The position numbers and the translations under genes are program-made. The notes under the pieces were generated by a model. The model worked only from the letters and a program-made list of their open reading frames with translations, had not been told where the DNA came from and ran no database searches. From Adiantum capillus-veneris (Eukaryota; Streptophyta; Polypodiopsida; Polypodiales; Pteridaceae): a stretch of DNA of 64,000 nucleotides. Of the stretch, positions 53,601 through 63,898 are shown in pieces. How positions within the stretch are numbered: position 1 is the first letter of the stretch; every line of letters starts with the position of its first letter. The stretch covers positions 66,894,372 through 66,958,371 of the forward strand of contig CM043953.1 in assembly GCA_014529385.2 (NCBI GenBank). The letters run 5' to 3'.

Positions 53601-55000
53601 ATTATTGCTCATACAAAGAGTAATCATGCATTTTTTTAATCTTTAGTTGAGTCCTTTTCAAAGGATCTATATGAGGGTTAATGGCTCTTGAAAGGTCAGT
53701 ACTTAAGTACCATGTAGAAGCAGGATGATTGGACTGAGCAAACATTTAAGAGAATAAGAAGAAAATCATATATATACTCCTTGAGGGATGGCTACTTCTG
53801 GAAGCATCTTAAACAAAGAGATAGAAAACCATTGTGGGTAGTATGCAATAAGGTTACTCAACAAGAGATTATCAAAGACATCCATGAAAGTTTATGGGTA
53901 GGACATTGAGGTGTATGGGAAACATTTTTTCAAGTAAAAGAAAGGTATTGGTGAAAAGTGATGTATAAAGATGTGGTTGAATTTGTGGAGTCTTGCGTAA
54001 AATTCCAAATGTATTCAAATGTACCACATCGTGATGGATTACATCCTACTTATCCACTCACCATACAGTACAAACGGGTTGTGGACTTGGTCACAATCCC
54101 TTTGGGACTTTAGCAAATGAGGTATTTGGTACTTGCAAGAGAAGATTTGTATAATCAAGTTGAAGGGCGTGCATTGAGGAAAAATAATACAGAAGTTGTA
54201 TGTAAACTCCTTCTTGAAGATGTGATCTATCTCTATGAATTTGTGGGAAAGATAAGTGTAGATATAGAAGAATTGGATGCTCAAGGAGTAGTGGAATTCG
54301 TCTATAGAATAAGCATCAAACTAGCCTTAACCTGTGCTTAGAAACCAAAAGGCAATGGCAAGAGTGAAAGAGGGCATCCTCTAATAATTAAAACTTTGGC
54401 TAAGGCTTGTGGAGGTAATCTTGGAGAGTGGCCAAGGCTACTAGCATTTGTATTATGGGCTGATCGTATGACACATAGTTTAGTCAATGGATATATGCAT
54501 GTTAAATTGATGTATGGTCAAAAAGATGTGATGCCAATTGAAGATGTAGTTCTTACATGCAATGTATTGCCATGGGAAGATGAGAAGAGAAGAACTTCTT
54601 GGATCATGCATACAACAATTGGAAACAAGACCTAAAGTCATTGAGCTTGCAAAATCTCGATTGAAGGATGCACGGTTGAAAAACAAAGGCATAATTGACA
54701 AGAGGCACAGCCTCAGACCAAAAGCTATTGAAGAAGGTGATTGGGTGTTGATGCATTATAGTAGCCTTGAAAACCAACACTCTACAATAAGAAGTCTTGC
54801 AAAGAGATGGTTTGGTTTTTATGTTGTTAAGCATTTGCATGGAAATGCAACTTACTCTTTGTGTAAACTGGATGGGATAGAAATGAGAATTCCCATTGCA
54901 CCAAAAGGGTTAAATTGTTCAAAAGAAGAGGATATGCCAATACATTTTTTTCACAACCAATTAAAGTTGATGCCATGCATCCAACAATATGCAAAGTAAG
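53601..55000 (+). pseudogene. Gypsy integrase
   Basis: The zinc finger zone reads DGYFWKHLKQRDRKP, HESLWVGH and SCVKFQMYSN, with His/Cys positions partly lost. The core is in MRYLVLAREDLYNQVEGRAL (54117-54341), and the helix with the last acidic residue lies in the stop-rich gap near 54345-54390. The C-terminal part is long and still open: LGEWPRLLAFVLWADRMTHS (54396-54635), then KSRLKDARLKNKGIIDKRHS and EEDMPIHFFHNQLKLMP (54562-54999). Confidence 0.7.
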
Positions 55001-55080
55001 GATGAAAGTGAAGATATAGTGTTTAACCATAAATTTTGATGCTTAATGAAGACTATTGTGGCACATGCCCGAGGATGTGA

Positions 55081-55094
55081 AGGTTTAGAGGGGG
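55081..55094 (+). other. Polypurine tract
   Basis: aggtttagaggggg (the last g lies at 55094) is followed by TGAATGCC, the start of the 3' LTR. Confidence 0.6.
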
Positions 55095-56286
55095 TGAATG
55101 CCATGCTGTGGCATTTGCACAATGTGAAATAAAAAATTTCATCTCACTTTTGACACTTCTCAATGCATTAAAACAAAAGAAATAATGTACATATTGTGAT
55201 AAATGCTAGACTGCCGACTATTGTAGTTCCTGTCATGTACATACCTATCTGGGGAGTCATGGCCCTGGATGTGGCACCATTGTGTGTTTTCCCACTTGAT
55301 AGCATTACTAATCTTTTTTGATAATGTACATATTCCAATTATTTCATAATTGCATACTCATCTTGCCTACAAAGATCATTGATGTGGGCAAACATTATAA
55401 AAATAGTAGCTAACAGGCATCGTCATACAATTGCGTAGAAGGTGACCCAAAATATACAAGTAATGAAAACTAATGCATATCTATGCTTTTTATGATTATG
55501 TGAGTAATCTAAAAAATTTAAGGATTTTTTTTATTCTATTTGAGAGTTCTCACATCAAGAATAGTCTTTTTGGGTAAAAAATGAACTAATTTTCGTCAAA
55601 AATGGGTAAAAGGCCCAAAAGTTGACACATCAGCACTTTTTTTCCATGGGGAAGAGAGAGAGTGCTGCTTCTTGTAGAAAGAAAACCTACAAAATTTCAC
55701 TTTTGCGTATTTCATTTCATGGTTTCTCTATGAGTGTGTAGTGCAGGCCTGTCTCTCTGTTATCTTGTATTTGAGCTTGTGAGGGAGTGCATTAGGGTTT
55801 TCTTGATCAAAATGGTGTGTGGGATTCAATATGAAGGATATTATATATTTGCAAAATCAAAAAATGGTTGATGTGAAGGTGCAAGCTAGTGATTTCCTTT
55901 CAATGGTTTGATGTTATGACTATGTAATTAGGGGCAAGGCTACAAGATTCCATGAAAGAGGTTTGGATTTTGAATGGAATTTGTGCTTCTATGAGAGTTG
56001 AGGTTTCATGGCTGAAACTTTTGGGTTTTAAATTGCTCTTTTTAAGAAAAATTATCTATGATCCTTTCATCACAGACTCGCTTACAAAAACAAGCGAATT
56101 CCAATCACAGTATGAGATAGGTTTTGTGACTTTTCTCACACTAACGCTCTTAGACTTTAAGCCACCTCTAGGAAGAGAGTTAGTGACTTCCATAAACACT
56201 TTTTTCTCAAAGTTTTTGTGACTCTCATTACGGAGTCTCACAGCCAAGGTTTGCATCTATTTAGCTAGATCGCACACTTTTCAACA
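55095..56286 (+). repeat. 3' LTR of the DHGS-type gypsy
   Basis: 1192 bp from TGAATGCCATGC to TTTTCAACA, similar to 47771-49116 over its length with many differences and indels. Confidence 0.75.
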
Positions 56287-58478
56287 ACAGGTCATGGCTT
56301 GCCTTTGTCGGGCGATCCCTCAAGGCTCGTCATGAGCTTGAAGTGAGGATGTATTTTTTATGGAGATTTTAATACATCTACTCTCACAATTGTGAGTAGA
56401 AAAAAAAAAGATTTCCTGCCTTTTCTTCTTTTATTAGCTTGCTTTGGATATAAATCAATTGGGTGACAAAGCTCTTTATTCCATGGTAGTTTTGTATAGT
56501 TAGAACTTTAGCCCAATGCAACTTGTTTTGGCCCTAGCCCAATATTCCTTTCTTAGAGCTATGGTGGAAGCATCTATGGTGGAAGCATCTATGGTGGAGC
56601 TTGATCAAATTTAGTTAAGTGTTTCACATTAGTTTGTGCAGATGATGAGCTACTTTTCATGCATTAAGTCTCGTCTTAAAGTGCTACAGATGCTCTTAGT
56701 CTTTTGCATAAATTTTTCTTCAAAGAAAGCTACGTTTGCCTCACCTAGCATGTCAAATCTTCTCTTACTCACCTCCTCTTTTATGAGTTCTTTACATGTG
56801 GTTTTCTCTTGTATCTTCCTCTGATGTAACTTCTCTGCATCCGCCAACCCCAATTAGTACACCCTTTGTTAACTAAGGCTTGTTGCTCCCTTTTTCACTT
56901 TCTGCCAAAATTGCCAAGTTTTGCAAATGAGCTAAGCTTTGAAATGATCTTGGCAAATTGTTACCATTATCATGTTGAAAAATGGCCAAACAGTGAGGAA
57001 ATACAACTAGAAAGATCAAACTAAGGGCATGCATAAGTGAGAAGATCCTCCTTTGTCATAGAAGATTCAGGGGTAACAAACTACAATTGATTGAGAATTT
57101 GGCAAGACTTTAGACCGATGGCACCTAGAGTAACCACTAGAGTCTAGTTAAAAGGATCATTGATTGATGCCTTTAACTTAGAGACTTGGTGGAAGGATGA
57201 CATTGTCTTTACCACACATCAAGAATGCCAAAGTCAAGTTGCTCTTCCATAGAAGAAAATTAGAGTCCCTCAATTGTGAAATCCACATAACTGAGAGTTT
57301 ATGATCAATGGAAAGATTTTGCAACTGAGAAGCAAGATAGTTCCTGTTAGCCGGTTGCTACGATAGACGTCTGTAGCATAGCTATACAATAATATGTCAA
57401 TACTGACGGAAGTGACTCGGATGGGGCACATAGATTCTTTGAGGTTGTCAACCCTCAAGAAGTGAGCCTAACAAGCAAACACATCAACTCAACAAGGAAA
57501 TCACCACTCAATGATCGACAAATCTATCTATGTCCTTTCTCACCGCTCTAGGTCATTGGGCCGTTTTGTCAGCTAAACGGACTCGAATCGTCATGAAACT
57601 TTTAAGAGAAACTCCACTAAAGCTAAAGGGACAAGTCTACAAAGTTTGGTTGCATTCTGACAAGGTATGTGGATCGCGATCCACATAACCCAAGACACAA
57701 GGTATGTGAATCGTGATCCATAATATCCCAAGACATAGAAACTGCAAGTTCGAATCAAAAGTGATTCCACTTCGAAAAATTCGAGTGGAATTCAAGCTGC
57801 TCTGTTGGCCAGAACTGGAAATCTAGTCTCTATATATTACGCGTACATGACTCATGTGTTTTTGGATGATCTCTCTCTCTCTCTCTCCCCCTTGCCTCTT
57901 GTCTGTGAGCAGCTTGTAGTTTCGATTGTTTGGCCTAGCTATTTCGCTTGCCCCTCATATGTTGTGGTCCACATTAAGAGTTGAGGGTAGACTTAGACTT
58001 GGTTGTTGTCTCACCTTTGCTACATTAGGGAGTTGAGGGAAAACCTAGTTGTTGTATGTTCTTCTCGGCCTCGAGGGGTTGAGGGCTCAGAGGGCAAGGA
58101 TAACAAACTGGTGAGAGAACAAGGGGAACGAGCAAGGAGAGGGTAAGGAGAGCTGATGGGTGAAGGTGCTACGCATCTAGGCGATTGGGGGAGGATGAAA
58201 GGGTATGGGTTGTCGCGCACAACTACAAGGTAGCAAGTAGAGGATGCATAGGGTTAACGAGAGGCCTAATGAGCATGCACGGATAATGAGTAGTCTTTGA
58301 ACCATTGGGGTATTATATTTTTTATTCCGTTTTTTTTATGAAAAGGTGGTGAATGAAATTGGCAGTAAAGAGACGAGTACAAAGATCCCTCAGGAAGAGA
58401 GCAAATAGGCTCGAATTTTCAAAGTTTTCTTCTGGAAAAATTATAAATGGGAATTGTGAATGGGATATTTTTTCCCAA
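56287..58478. other. Intergenic stretch with small repeats
   Basis: It holds a 15-bp unit (atctatggtggaagc) in about three tandem copies at 56557-56600, a 22-bp perfect palindrome at 57666-57687, and a (CT)n run at 57871-57887. No domain-bearing frame is seen. Confidence 0.5.
57666..57687. repeat. Perfect 22-bp palindrome
   Basis: The core gtggatcgcgatccac extends by TAT/ATA on each side. A degraded second copy (gtgaatcgtgatccat) follows at about 57707-57722 with the same downstream word (cccaagaca). Confidence 0.8.
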
Positions 58479-58695
58479 TACTGTTTGGGAAAAATGTTTC
58501 TCAGTTTAATATCGTGCCGTTTTCAATCGCAAAAATGCCGATTGAGGGCAAGGGGAAAAGGAGATATTCCGCCCCAAAAGAGAAACAAAAAGGGAAAAAA
58601 TCCAAAAAAACAACCTAATTTTCTAAAATTTCCTCTTGGCAAATTCAAGGAAAGGAATTTTGTATGTTTGGAAAATTGATTTTTCCCGAACACTG
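58479..58695. mobile_element. Possible small MITE
   Basis: The left end tactgtttgggaaaaatg and the right end gatttttcccgaacactg are inverted with three mismatches, about 216 bp apart. Ends of the form CAGTGTT(T/C)GGGAAA are hAT-like. No target duplication is visible. Confidence 0.3.
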
Positions 58696-58851
58696 CTGGT
58701 GCGTTGAATCTTGACTTTGTGTGAGACATTCGTGTGAAATCGACCTTATTTGATTAAATCTCATTCTCTCACACTTCCGAATAAGTACCAAATTTAGAAG
58801 CGTGTGGTCTCATAGAGCATCTTCACCGGAGCTGTGTTATTGCAAGTTGCA

Positions 58852-58887
58852 ACCTCTCTCTCTCCCTCTCTCTCTCTCTCGTTCTCA
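58852..58887 (+). promoter_or_regulatory. CT-rich leader of the gene at 58888
   Basis: The tract ctctctctctccctctctctc ends two bases before the ATG, in the same position as at the paralogue at 22040. No clear TATA box lies within 60 bases upstream. Confidence 0.45.
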
Positions 58888-59574
58888 ATGGGAAATTGCG
58901 CTTCAGGCAGTCTGTCAAGAGAGCTTGAGCATCACTTCAGCGACGAGAAGGAGCAGGAGACGTCGACGGTGGTCTATTCCACCATTTTCAGGAAAGAGCC
59001 CCTTCCCCCAAGTCATGTCGAGCTTCAATCCAGCCATGTCCATAGCTGTGCGCCTGCTTTTAATCCCTCCTCTGGTGGCCCTCTTCTTGCCAACCTGGAT
59101 TCAGTGAAGCAAAGCTTCTCTAAACCCATGAATTTGGTGCTTGCTGCCCCAAGAGAAGAAGACGGCATAATTAGTTCTGCTCAATCACCGGCCCCAAGCC
59201 CATCAAAAACAAAACTGGCAAAGAAGGTAAGCTTCGCTGAAAATCTGGTGCAAACTCCCTCTTCTCCTGGGGAAGCTCGGAAGCATGATTCTTGCATTTC
59301 TGGGGAGGATATGAGGTCTCAAAGAGAGGGGCTAATTATAGAGAACCTATCTTCCGGCTCACTAGTAGAAGAGGGAAAACTATCCCATAATAGTACATTG
59401 AAGAAGGAGGTGGGTGCAGGAAAGGTGAGAGTGAAGGTGGTTATTTCCAAGAAGCAGCTCTCAGAGCTTCTCTTGTCCTCGACATCATCAGTAGTGGCCG
59501 GAAAGGAAGTTGGACATGCTTTTGTGCAGAAGATGGTAGCTGCCACTCTTCTGCCCCAGCTAATTGCAACATGA
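58888..59574 (+). CDS. PADRE (DUF4228)-like small plant protein, C-terminally short
   Basis: The product has 228 residues and starts MGNCASGS, a good N-myristoylation site with a neighbouring Cys. Residues 111-121 hold KKVSFAENLVQ, 141-147 DMRSQRE, and 180-195 VRVKVVISKKQLSELL. The end VAATLLPQLIAT aligns with residues 198-210 of the protein at 22040. The reading frame then meets TGA, where the paralogue has TCA and continues for 32 residues to a W-x-P-x-L-x-x-I-P-E motif. Sequence past the stop still resembles the paralogue for about ten codons, so the stop looks recent. The ATG at 58888 is chosen over an in-frame ATG at 58834, which would add a CT-repeat-encoded SLSPSLSLS stretch. Function is inferred from family only. 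Confidence 0.7.
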   Translation: MGNCASGSLSRELEHHFSDEKEQETSTVVYSTIFRKEPLPPSHVELQSSHVHSCAPAFNPSSGGPLLANLDSVKQSFSKPMNLVLAAPREEDGIISSAQSPAPSPSKTKLAKKVSFAENLVQTPSSPGEARKHDSCISGEDMRSQREGLIIENLSSGSLVEEGKLSHNSTLKKEVGAGKVRVKVVISKKQLSELLLSSTSSVVAGKEVGHAFVQKMVAATLLPQLIAT

Positions 59575-61326
59575 GCCCAAGAAAAATACTCTGCTAAAGT
59601 GGCCAACCTTGGAGTTCCTCTCATTCTTGTGTCTACGAGGGCCCATTTATTACACCATTCGGATGCCCCTCATGAAACTATCACTGAGGAGGATCAAGGC
59701 TTATGCTAAATTTGTTCTAATTGGAGTCAAATTATAGGCTCTTGATTACCCTAATTTTGGACCAAAGGTGAGCATGGTAAGAGAACCAATCACATCCTTT
59801 CTGTACATGTTTTCCACCATGTAAATACTAAGGAACTCGTTTGCATTTTAAGTAGTAGTACATCTTCTATTACACACATGATGTAGAAATCTTCTTTTCT
59901 CTTTAAAAGAGCATGGCAAGTCTTTGTATATTTCAAAGAGAGTCTCTAGAGCTCAAAGTTTCTGAGAGTTCTTTGACTACCTATTGGCTCTACTTTAAAC
60001 TTATGAGCTTAAGCGCCTCGCCCCCGACGGGTCTCGTTCGCTCTTACAAGGGGTCATTCCTATACAATTTTTCAATCTCAAACATATGAGTATGTGTGTA
60101 TGTACCTAAGTGTGTATATAAATATGTGTGTGCGCATGTGTGTCACACACACAAACACACACACACACACACTCACACACAAACTTGGGTAACATTTTAA
60201 ATTTTCTTATGGATGTACCAATTATTAGTTTCTCTTGCTATATTCTACTACAAATTGCGGCAACATGGGTGACATACATCCTATCAAAAGAGCACATATC
60301 AAGTCACTTTTGTTAAATATGCCCTATTTTACCCTTCTTGCCCAATGCTTGGTCTATTTAATGCATTCTGGAAGATCACCCAAAGGTATACCCAAAGGTA
60401 TATCCCAAGAAAGGAGGGTATGAAGCCCCTAACCTCTCTATGTATGCACACGATTCCCTCATCCTTGCTCATCATCCTTTTGGGCCCTAGGTGAAGACAA
60501 TCAAAGTTATCACATGGGATACAAACTTTGCCATCTGTCTTAGATCCTTGCAAGAAATACATTGATATCAACATGCATACTTGGGCATTGGAATAGGTAG
60601 GAGAGGTAGATGAATTCCATGGGTTAGCTTATGTTTTCATAATCAAAAGTTGTAGTGTAGCTGCCAAGCTAGCTAGGTAGGAAGGGATAGAGAAAGAGAG
60701 CTCTACATCTTGCTCAACAGAGATAGAGAAAGAGAGCCTTGCAAGTTAATATGCACTTGGCATGTTAGAGAGAGAGAGAGAGAGATCCTAGTTGAAAGCC
60801 CCTCAACGGCCATCAATAGCACCATCTCAATCCTTGAAGCCATCGTGAGCAGCTTTATCTTTGCCTCAACACCATTATTAACTTGCAAATCTGAATGTCT
60901 CTCTCTCTCTCTCTCTCTCTCAGCTGCAGCATAGGGGAAGGGTCGTTCTCATAACCTGAGTTACAATTGCACACGGGGCCATTAATTTATAGCTCTCTGT
61001 TTAAAATCTCTCTCCTAAACAATAGCTTAGTTCACAAAACCGATAATAGAAAAGATTTGCTAAGGCCTTGTGTGCAGGAGAAAATGGTAGGAGCAATTTT
61101 GTGTACCAAAGGTCTATCCATATATGTTGGACAACCCTTGGGCACGTGTATATGTAGCTTGCTATCAACATGAGAAAAGTATCTACATGACGACGATGAC
61201 AATGACTTGCAAATATAGCTTGCACCGGCTCGCCTGAAGTGGGACTCCTATTGCAGTAGCTTTCGTTGAGCTGCAATTTGGTGGCCGCGGGATGCGTGCA
61301 ACCTTATACTCCAGAGTAGCATACGG

Positions 61327-61329
<3 letters not shown>

Positions 61330-61393
<64 letters not shown>
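61330..61393. repeat. (GA)n microsatellite, 64 bp
   Basis: Uninterrupted GA dinucleotides. Confidence 0.95.
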
Positions 61394-61398
<5 letters not shown>

Positions 61399-62227
61399 GC
61401 AAGTGTACATGGACATAGAAGTAGTTCATGTGTGAGCAAGAGCTTGCCTCACCTCTCTCGCTCTCTCTCTCTCTCGGCCTGTTCATCTTCTACCAAGCCT
61501 CTGGTTGCATGTTCGCCTCCCACCGACCCTCTAAGCTCTTGGGTCTCAGCACATTCTTGACGTCTTTGGCTCACATTCTCCACCAGCCACGTGTCTTGCC
61601 TGAGTTTTGGATTCCATAATAGAGCATAATAGATGAGCCACTATAACCAGAATATTTAATGACCATGCAATGGTATCTTGTAGACATAGTACCTCAGCAA
61701 AGGTCTCCAAGTATGGCCATACATCAAATCATGAAATCCACTGTTGCAAAATGCCTTTCTCACTTCTGAATAGAACTCATCTAATTTGTGGAAATTGTCA
61801 AACTACCCTTCAAATTTCAAGCATTCCCAAAATACCCTTGTATACATGTTGGTTGGATTGTTCAAGATTTTCTAATCTTTATTCCTTTTTGAAATTTGAG
61901 ATCCGTTTTTGAGTCCTTAGCATATAATTTGTCACAAATTACCTCACAAAAAAGGCAACTATGTCTAAAAATAATGAAGCAATTCATCTCCAAAACCCAG
62001 ATAACCAACTCAAATTCTAGTTTTAGCATCTTGTCTGATAGACAATCAGTCTTCTTATAAAAATCTGCAAAATATTTTATTTTTGGAGAAATTTACTCTC
62101 ACAACCAAGGGTATTTTGGGAATTTTGAAGGGAATTTTGGGAGTTTATGACAAAATATTGGGTATTTTGGAAATTTGAGAGGTATTTTGGTGTTTTTCCC
62201 ATTTTTCTATAATATAATTGCATGTTG

Positions 62228-62229
<2 letters not shown>

Positions 62230-62289
<60 letters not shown>
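62230..62289. repeat. (TC)n microsatellite, 60 bp
   Basis: Uninterrupted TC dinucleotides, ending one base pair before the first tRNA-like repeat. Confidence 0.95.
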
Positions 62290-62290
<1 letters not shown>

Positions 62291-62293
<3 letters not shown>

Positions 62294-62385
62294 ATCACCC
62301 AAGTGTGGTAAATTGGTTATGCAATTTCCCTATTGAATAACATGTCTTGAGTTCAACTCTCCTCGTCGGCTAGATCTGTAAGGTC
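62291..62385 (+). repeat. tRNA-like SINE, copy 1
   Basis: It starts tctatcacccaagtgtggta, then aattggtta (box A-like) and, about 35 bases on, cttgagttcaactctcc (box B-like). It is about 90% identical by eye to copy 2 at 62502-62595. A GT-rich tract follows (62432-62475). Confidence 0.5.
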
Positions 62386-62501
62386 TCTTGGGATAGTTTC
62401 CTACAATGTTAAAACTCTCTTCTTCTCATTTGTGTGTGTGTGGGTGTGTGTGTGTGTGCGCGTGCGCGTGCGCTAATAAAAAAAGGAAAATGGTTTAACC
62501 T

Positions 62502-62595
62502 TTCTATCACCCAAGTGTGGTAGATTGGTTATGGCATTTCCCTCTTGAATAACAGGTCTTGAGTTCATCTCTCCTCATAGGCTACATCTTTAAGG
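62502..62595 (+). repeat. tRNA-like SINE, copy 2, interrupted by an LTR element
   Basis: Same sequence as copy 1 from tctatcacccaagtgtgg to gctacatctttaagg, where the LTR at 62596 begins. In copy 1 the repeat continues with tctcttgggat, so the insertion cut copy 2. Confidence 0.5.
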
Positions 62596-62862
62596 TGTTG
62601 GGTCCAAGCCCTTGTCGGCCAGCCCGTGGGAAAGCCTCTCAAAAGCATGCAGACAGTCCAGTTAAAGTATAGTTTTGCATGGCACTTTTTCTTTATATTG
62701 TAAGGGTTTTCACAAGAAATAGATACACAAAAACAATAGCGTGAGTTTTTCCAAGCTGTGTCGAACTGCTCTCTCCTTCTCGTATACTCTCTTGCTGCAG
62801 CTTCCTCTCCCGCCATGGCTTGCATGAGATGGCATCCACCATAGCTAGCCCTCGTTCCAACA
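62596..62862 (+). repeat. 5' LTR of a copia-like or small non-autonomous element
   Basis: 267 bp with ends TGTTGG ... CCAACA (6-bp inverted) and a primer-binding site two bases later. The base before is TAAGG (candidate target duplication, 62591-62595). The 3' LTR is not in the window. Confidence 0.75.
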
Positions 62863-62864
62863 AC

Positions 62865-62876
62865 TGGTATTAGAGC
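62865..62876 (+). other. Primer-binding site (initiator tRNA-Met type)
   Basis: TGGTATTAGAGC, one mismatch to TGGTATCAGAGC. Confidence 0.8.
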
Positions 62877-63304
62877 TTCGGTGCTCCTTCGGCGCTGGCT
62901 TCTCAAGACGCCCACAGGCGGTGCCTCTACAACTACCGGGTGCACATCCAAACACAGTAGCAAGGAGAGACTCTGCCGGTTACGGTACGCAGTCATAGCA
63001 CAGTGTTTCGAAACGTAGGAGCTCGTAGGTGCTGGTGCCTTGGCAGTTGCCTTTCAAAACACTGGCTTTGTTGCACTGTCGAGAGCAGACCCCGATTGTG
63101 GTTGCAACGGCAAGCCAGCTAATCAAAACGCAGGGTCCTAGGCGGGCAAGACTTCGTTGGCTGCTGCATCTCAAGACGCAAGAGAAGGAGGCGGAGATAG
63201 ATGCAGAGCTAAGCTTATCAAGGCCAAGCTGTGTCGGTTTTCGGTGCTTCAGATAACCTCCCAAGCAGCGCTGACCTGTAGCAATCTAAGCAAAGCCATC
63301 TGCA
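62877..63304 (+). other. Leader of the LTR element at 62596
   Basis: No gag-like frame is seen. The word (g)ctt/catctcaagacgc occurs twice (62900-62912 and 63167-63179), and a 14-bp imperfect inverted repeat (cagtgtttcgaaac / ctttcaaaacactg) spans 63001-63064. Confidence 0.4.
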
Positions 63305-63898
63305 ATGTTTGGGATGGTGATGAACCTTGATCATCTTCTCTCTGCAAAGCTCGCCATCGTCTGTTTCGGCTGCTACAGACAATGTGCTTCTTTTTTGGTA
63401 ATGTTTTATTGTGATTTTCACACTGAAAACAAAGTGGCCACCCAATTACTATTTCAAGCAAGGCACTATTCCCACCTTGAGCATCCTCGACCCTGCAATA
63501 CGGCACTCAGCATTAATAACCGGATGCTCGTCAATGCTCATAGTCTCTTAGCAGATCGAATTTCCAAATTGTGGAAGGCAAGCTACCTGCGTATTAAAAA
63601 AATGCAGCTATTGGAGATTTTGTTGGTGACAACGGAGAAGTTAAACAAAGCTTTGGGCCTTGTCAACCACGGTGGTTATCAAGAGCTATATGGTACTGGA
63701 GAACTAGATCGGACAGAGAATAGCTCGATGGAGATTGATCCAATACTACATGTTGATTTGGAGAAGATGAAAAACACCCATAAACCAACAGTTTGCTTCG
63801 AGAACCAAGAGGTACTTCAACAGATGATGAACATCAAGATCTCCTTCGAGATTGCACTACAAGTTTTCACAAATTATTTTACCACTTTAGTGTCATAG
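63305..63898 (+). CDS. 197-codon ORF inside an LTR element, family unknown
   Basis: The protein starts MFGMVMNLDHLLSAKL, has a hydrophobic Cys-containing stretch at residues 15-35, and a helical, Leu-rich middle (RMLVNAHSLLADRISKLWKA, then KKMQLLEILLVTTEKLNKAL). It lacks every gag, protease, RT and integrase motif I know and has no zinc knuckle. It lies about 440 bases after the primer site, where copia gag would be. A captured host exon set or a lineage-specific gag are the two options. The second half (from about residue 75) looks more protein-like than the first. It ends at the stop 63896-63898; what follows to 64000 is non-coding. Confidence 0.4.
   Translation: MFGMVMNLDHLLSAKLAIVCFGCYRQCASFLVMFYCDFHTENKVATQLLFQARHYSHLEHPRPCNTALSINNRMLVNAHSLLADRISKLWKASYLRIKKMQLLEILLVTTEKLNKALGLVNHGGYQELYGTGELDRTENSSMEIDPILHVDLEKMKNTHKPTVCFENQEVLQQMMNIKISFEIALQVFTNYFTTLVS

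Larger units (their letters stand above)
47771..56286 (+). mobile_element. Ty3/gypsy element of the DHGS-protease lineage, 5'-truncated
   Basis: Two direct LTR copies (47771-49116, lacking its first ~50 bp, and 55095-56286) flank a decayed plus-strand gag-pol. Protease LIDHGSKINLMS and the RT block FIDDVPIKEC mark a gypsy lineage distinct from the chromovirus and Tat-like elements in this window. There is no target duplication; the left side is fused to a LINE fragment. Confidence 0.75.
59575..62290. other. Intergenic stretch rich in dinucleotide repeats
   Basis: It holds TG/CA tracts at 60110-60185, GA at 60769-60784, CT at 60897-60920, (GA)n of 64 bases at 61330-61393, CT at 61456-61474 and (TC)n of 60 bases at 62230-62289. 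No coding sequence is supported. Confidence 0.6.

Noticed and set aside
58834-58887. Upstream in-frame ATG for the gene at 58888
   Set aside because: It would add only CT-repeat-encoded Ser/Leu; the MGNC start fits the family and the paralogue.
63001-63064. 64-bp hAT-like mini-MITE (cagtgtttcgaaac ... ctttcaaaacactg)
   Set aside because: Arms are imperfect, there is no target duplication, and it is too short to support on one copy.
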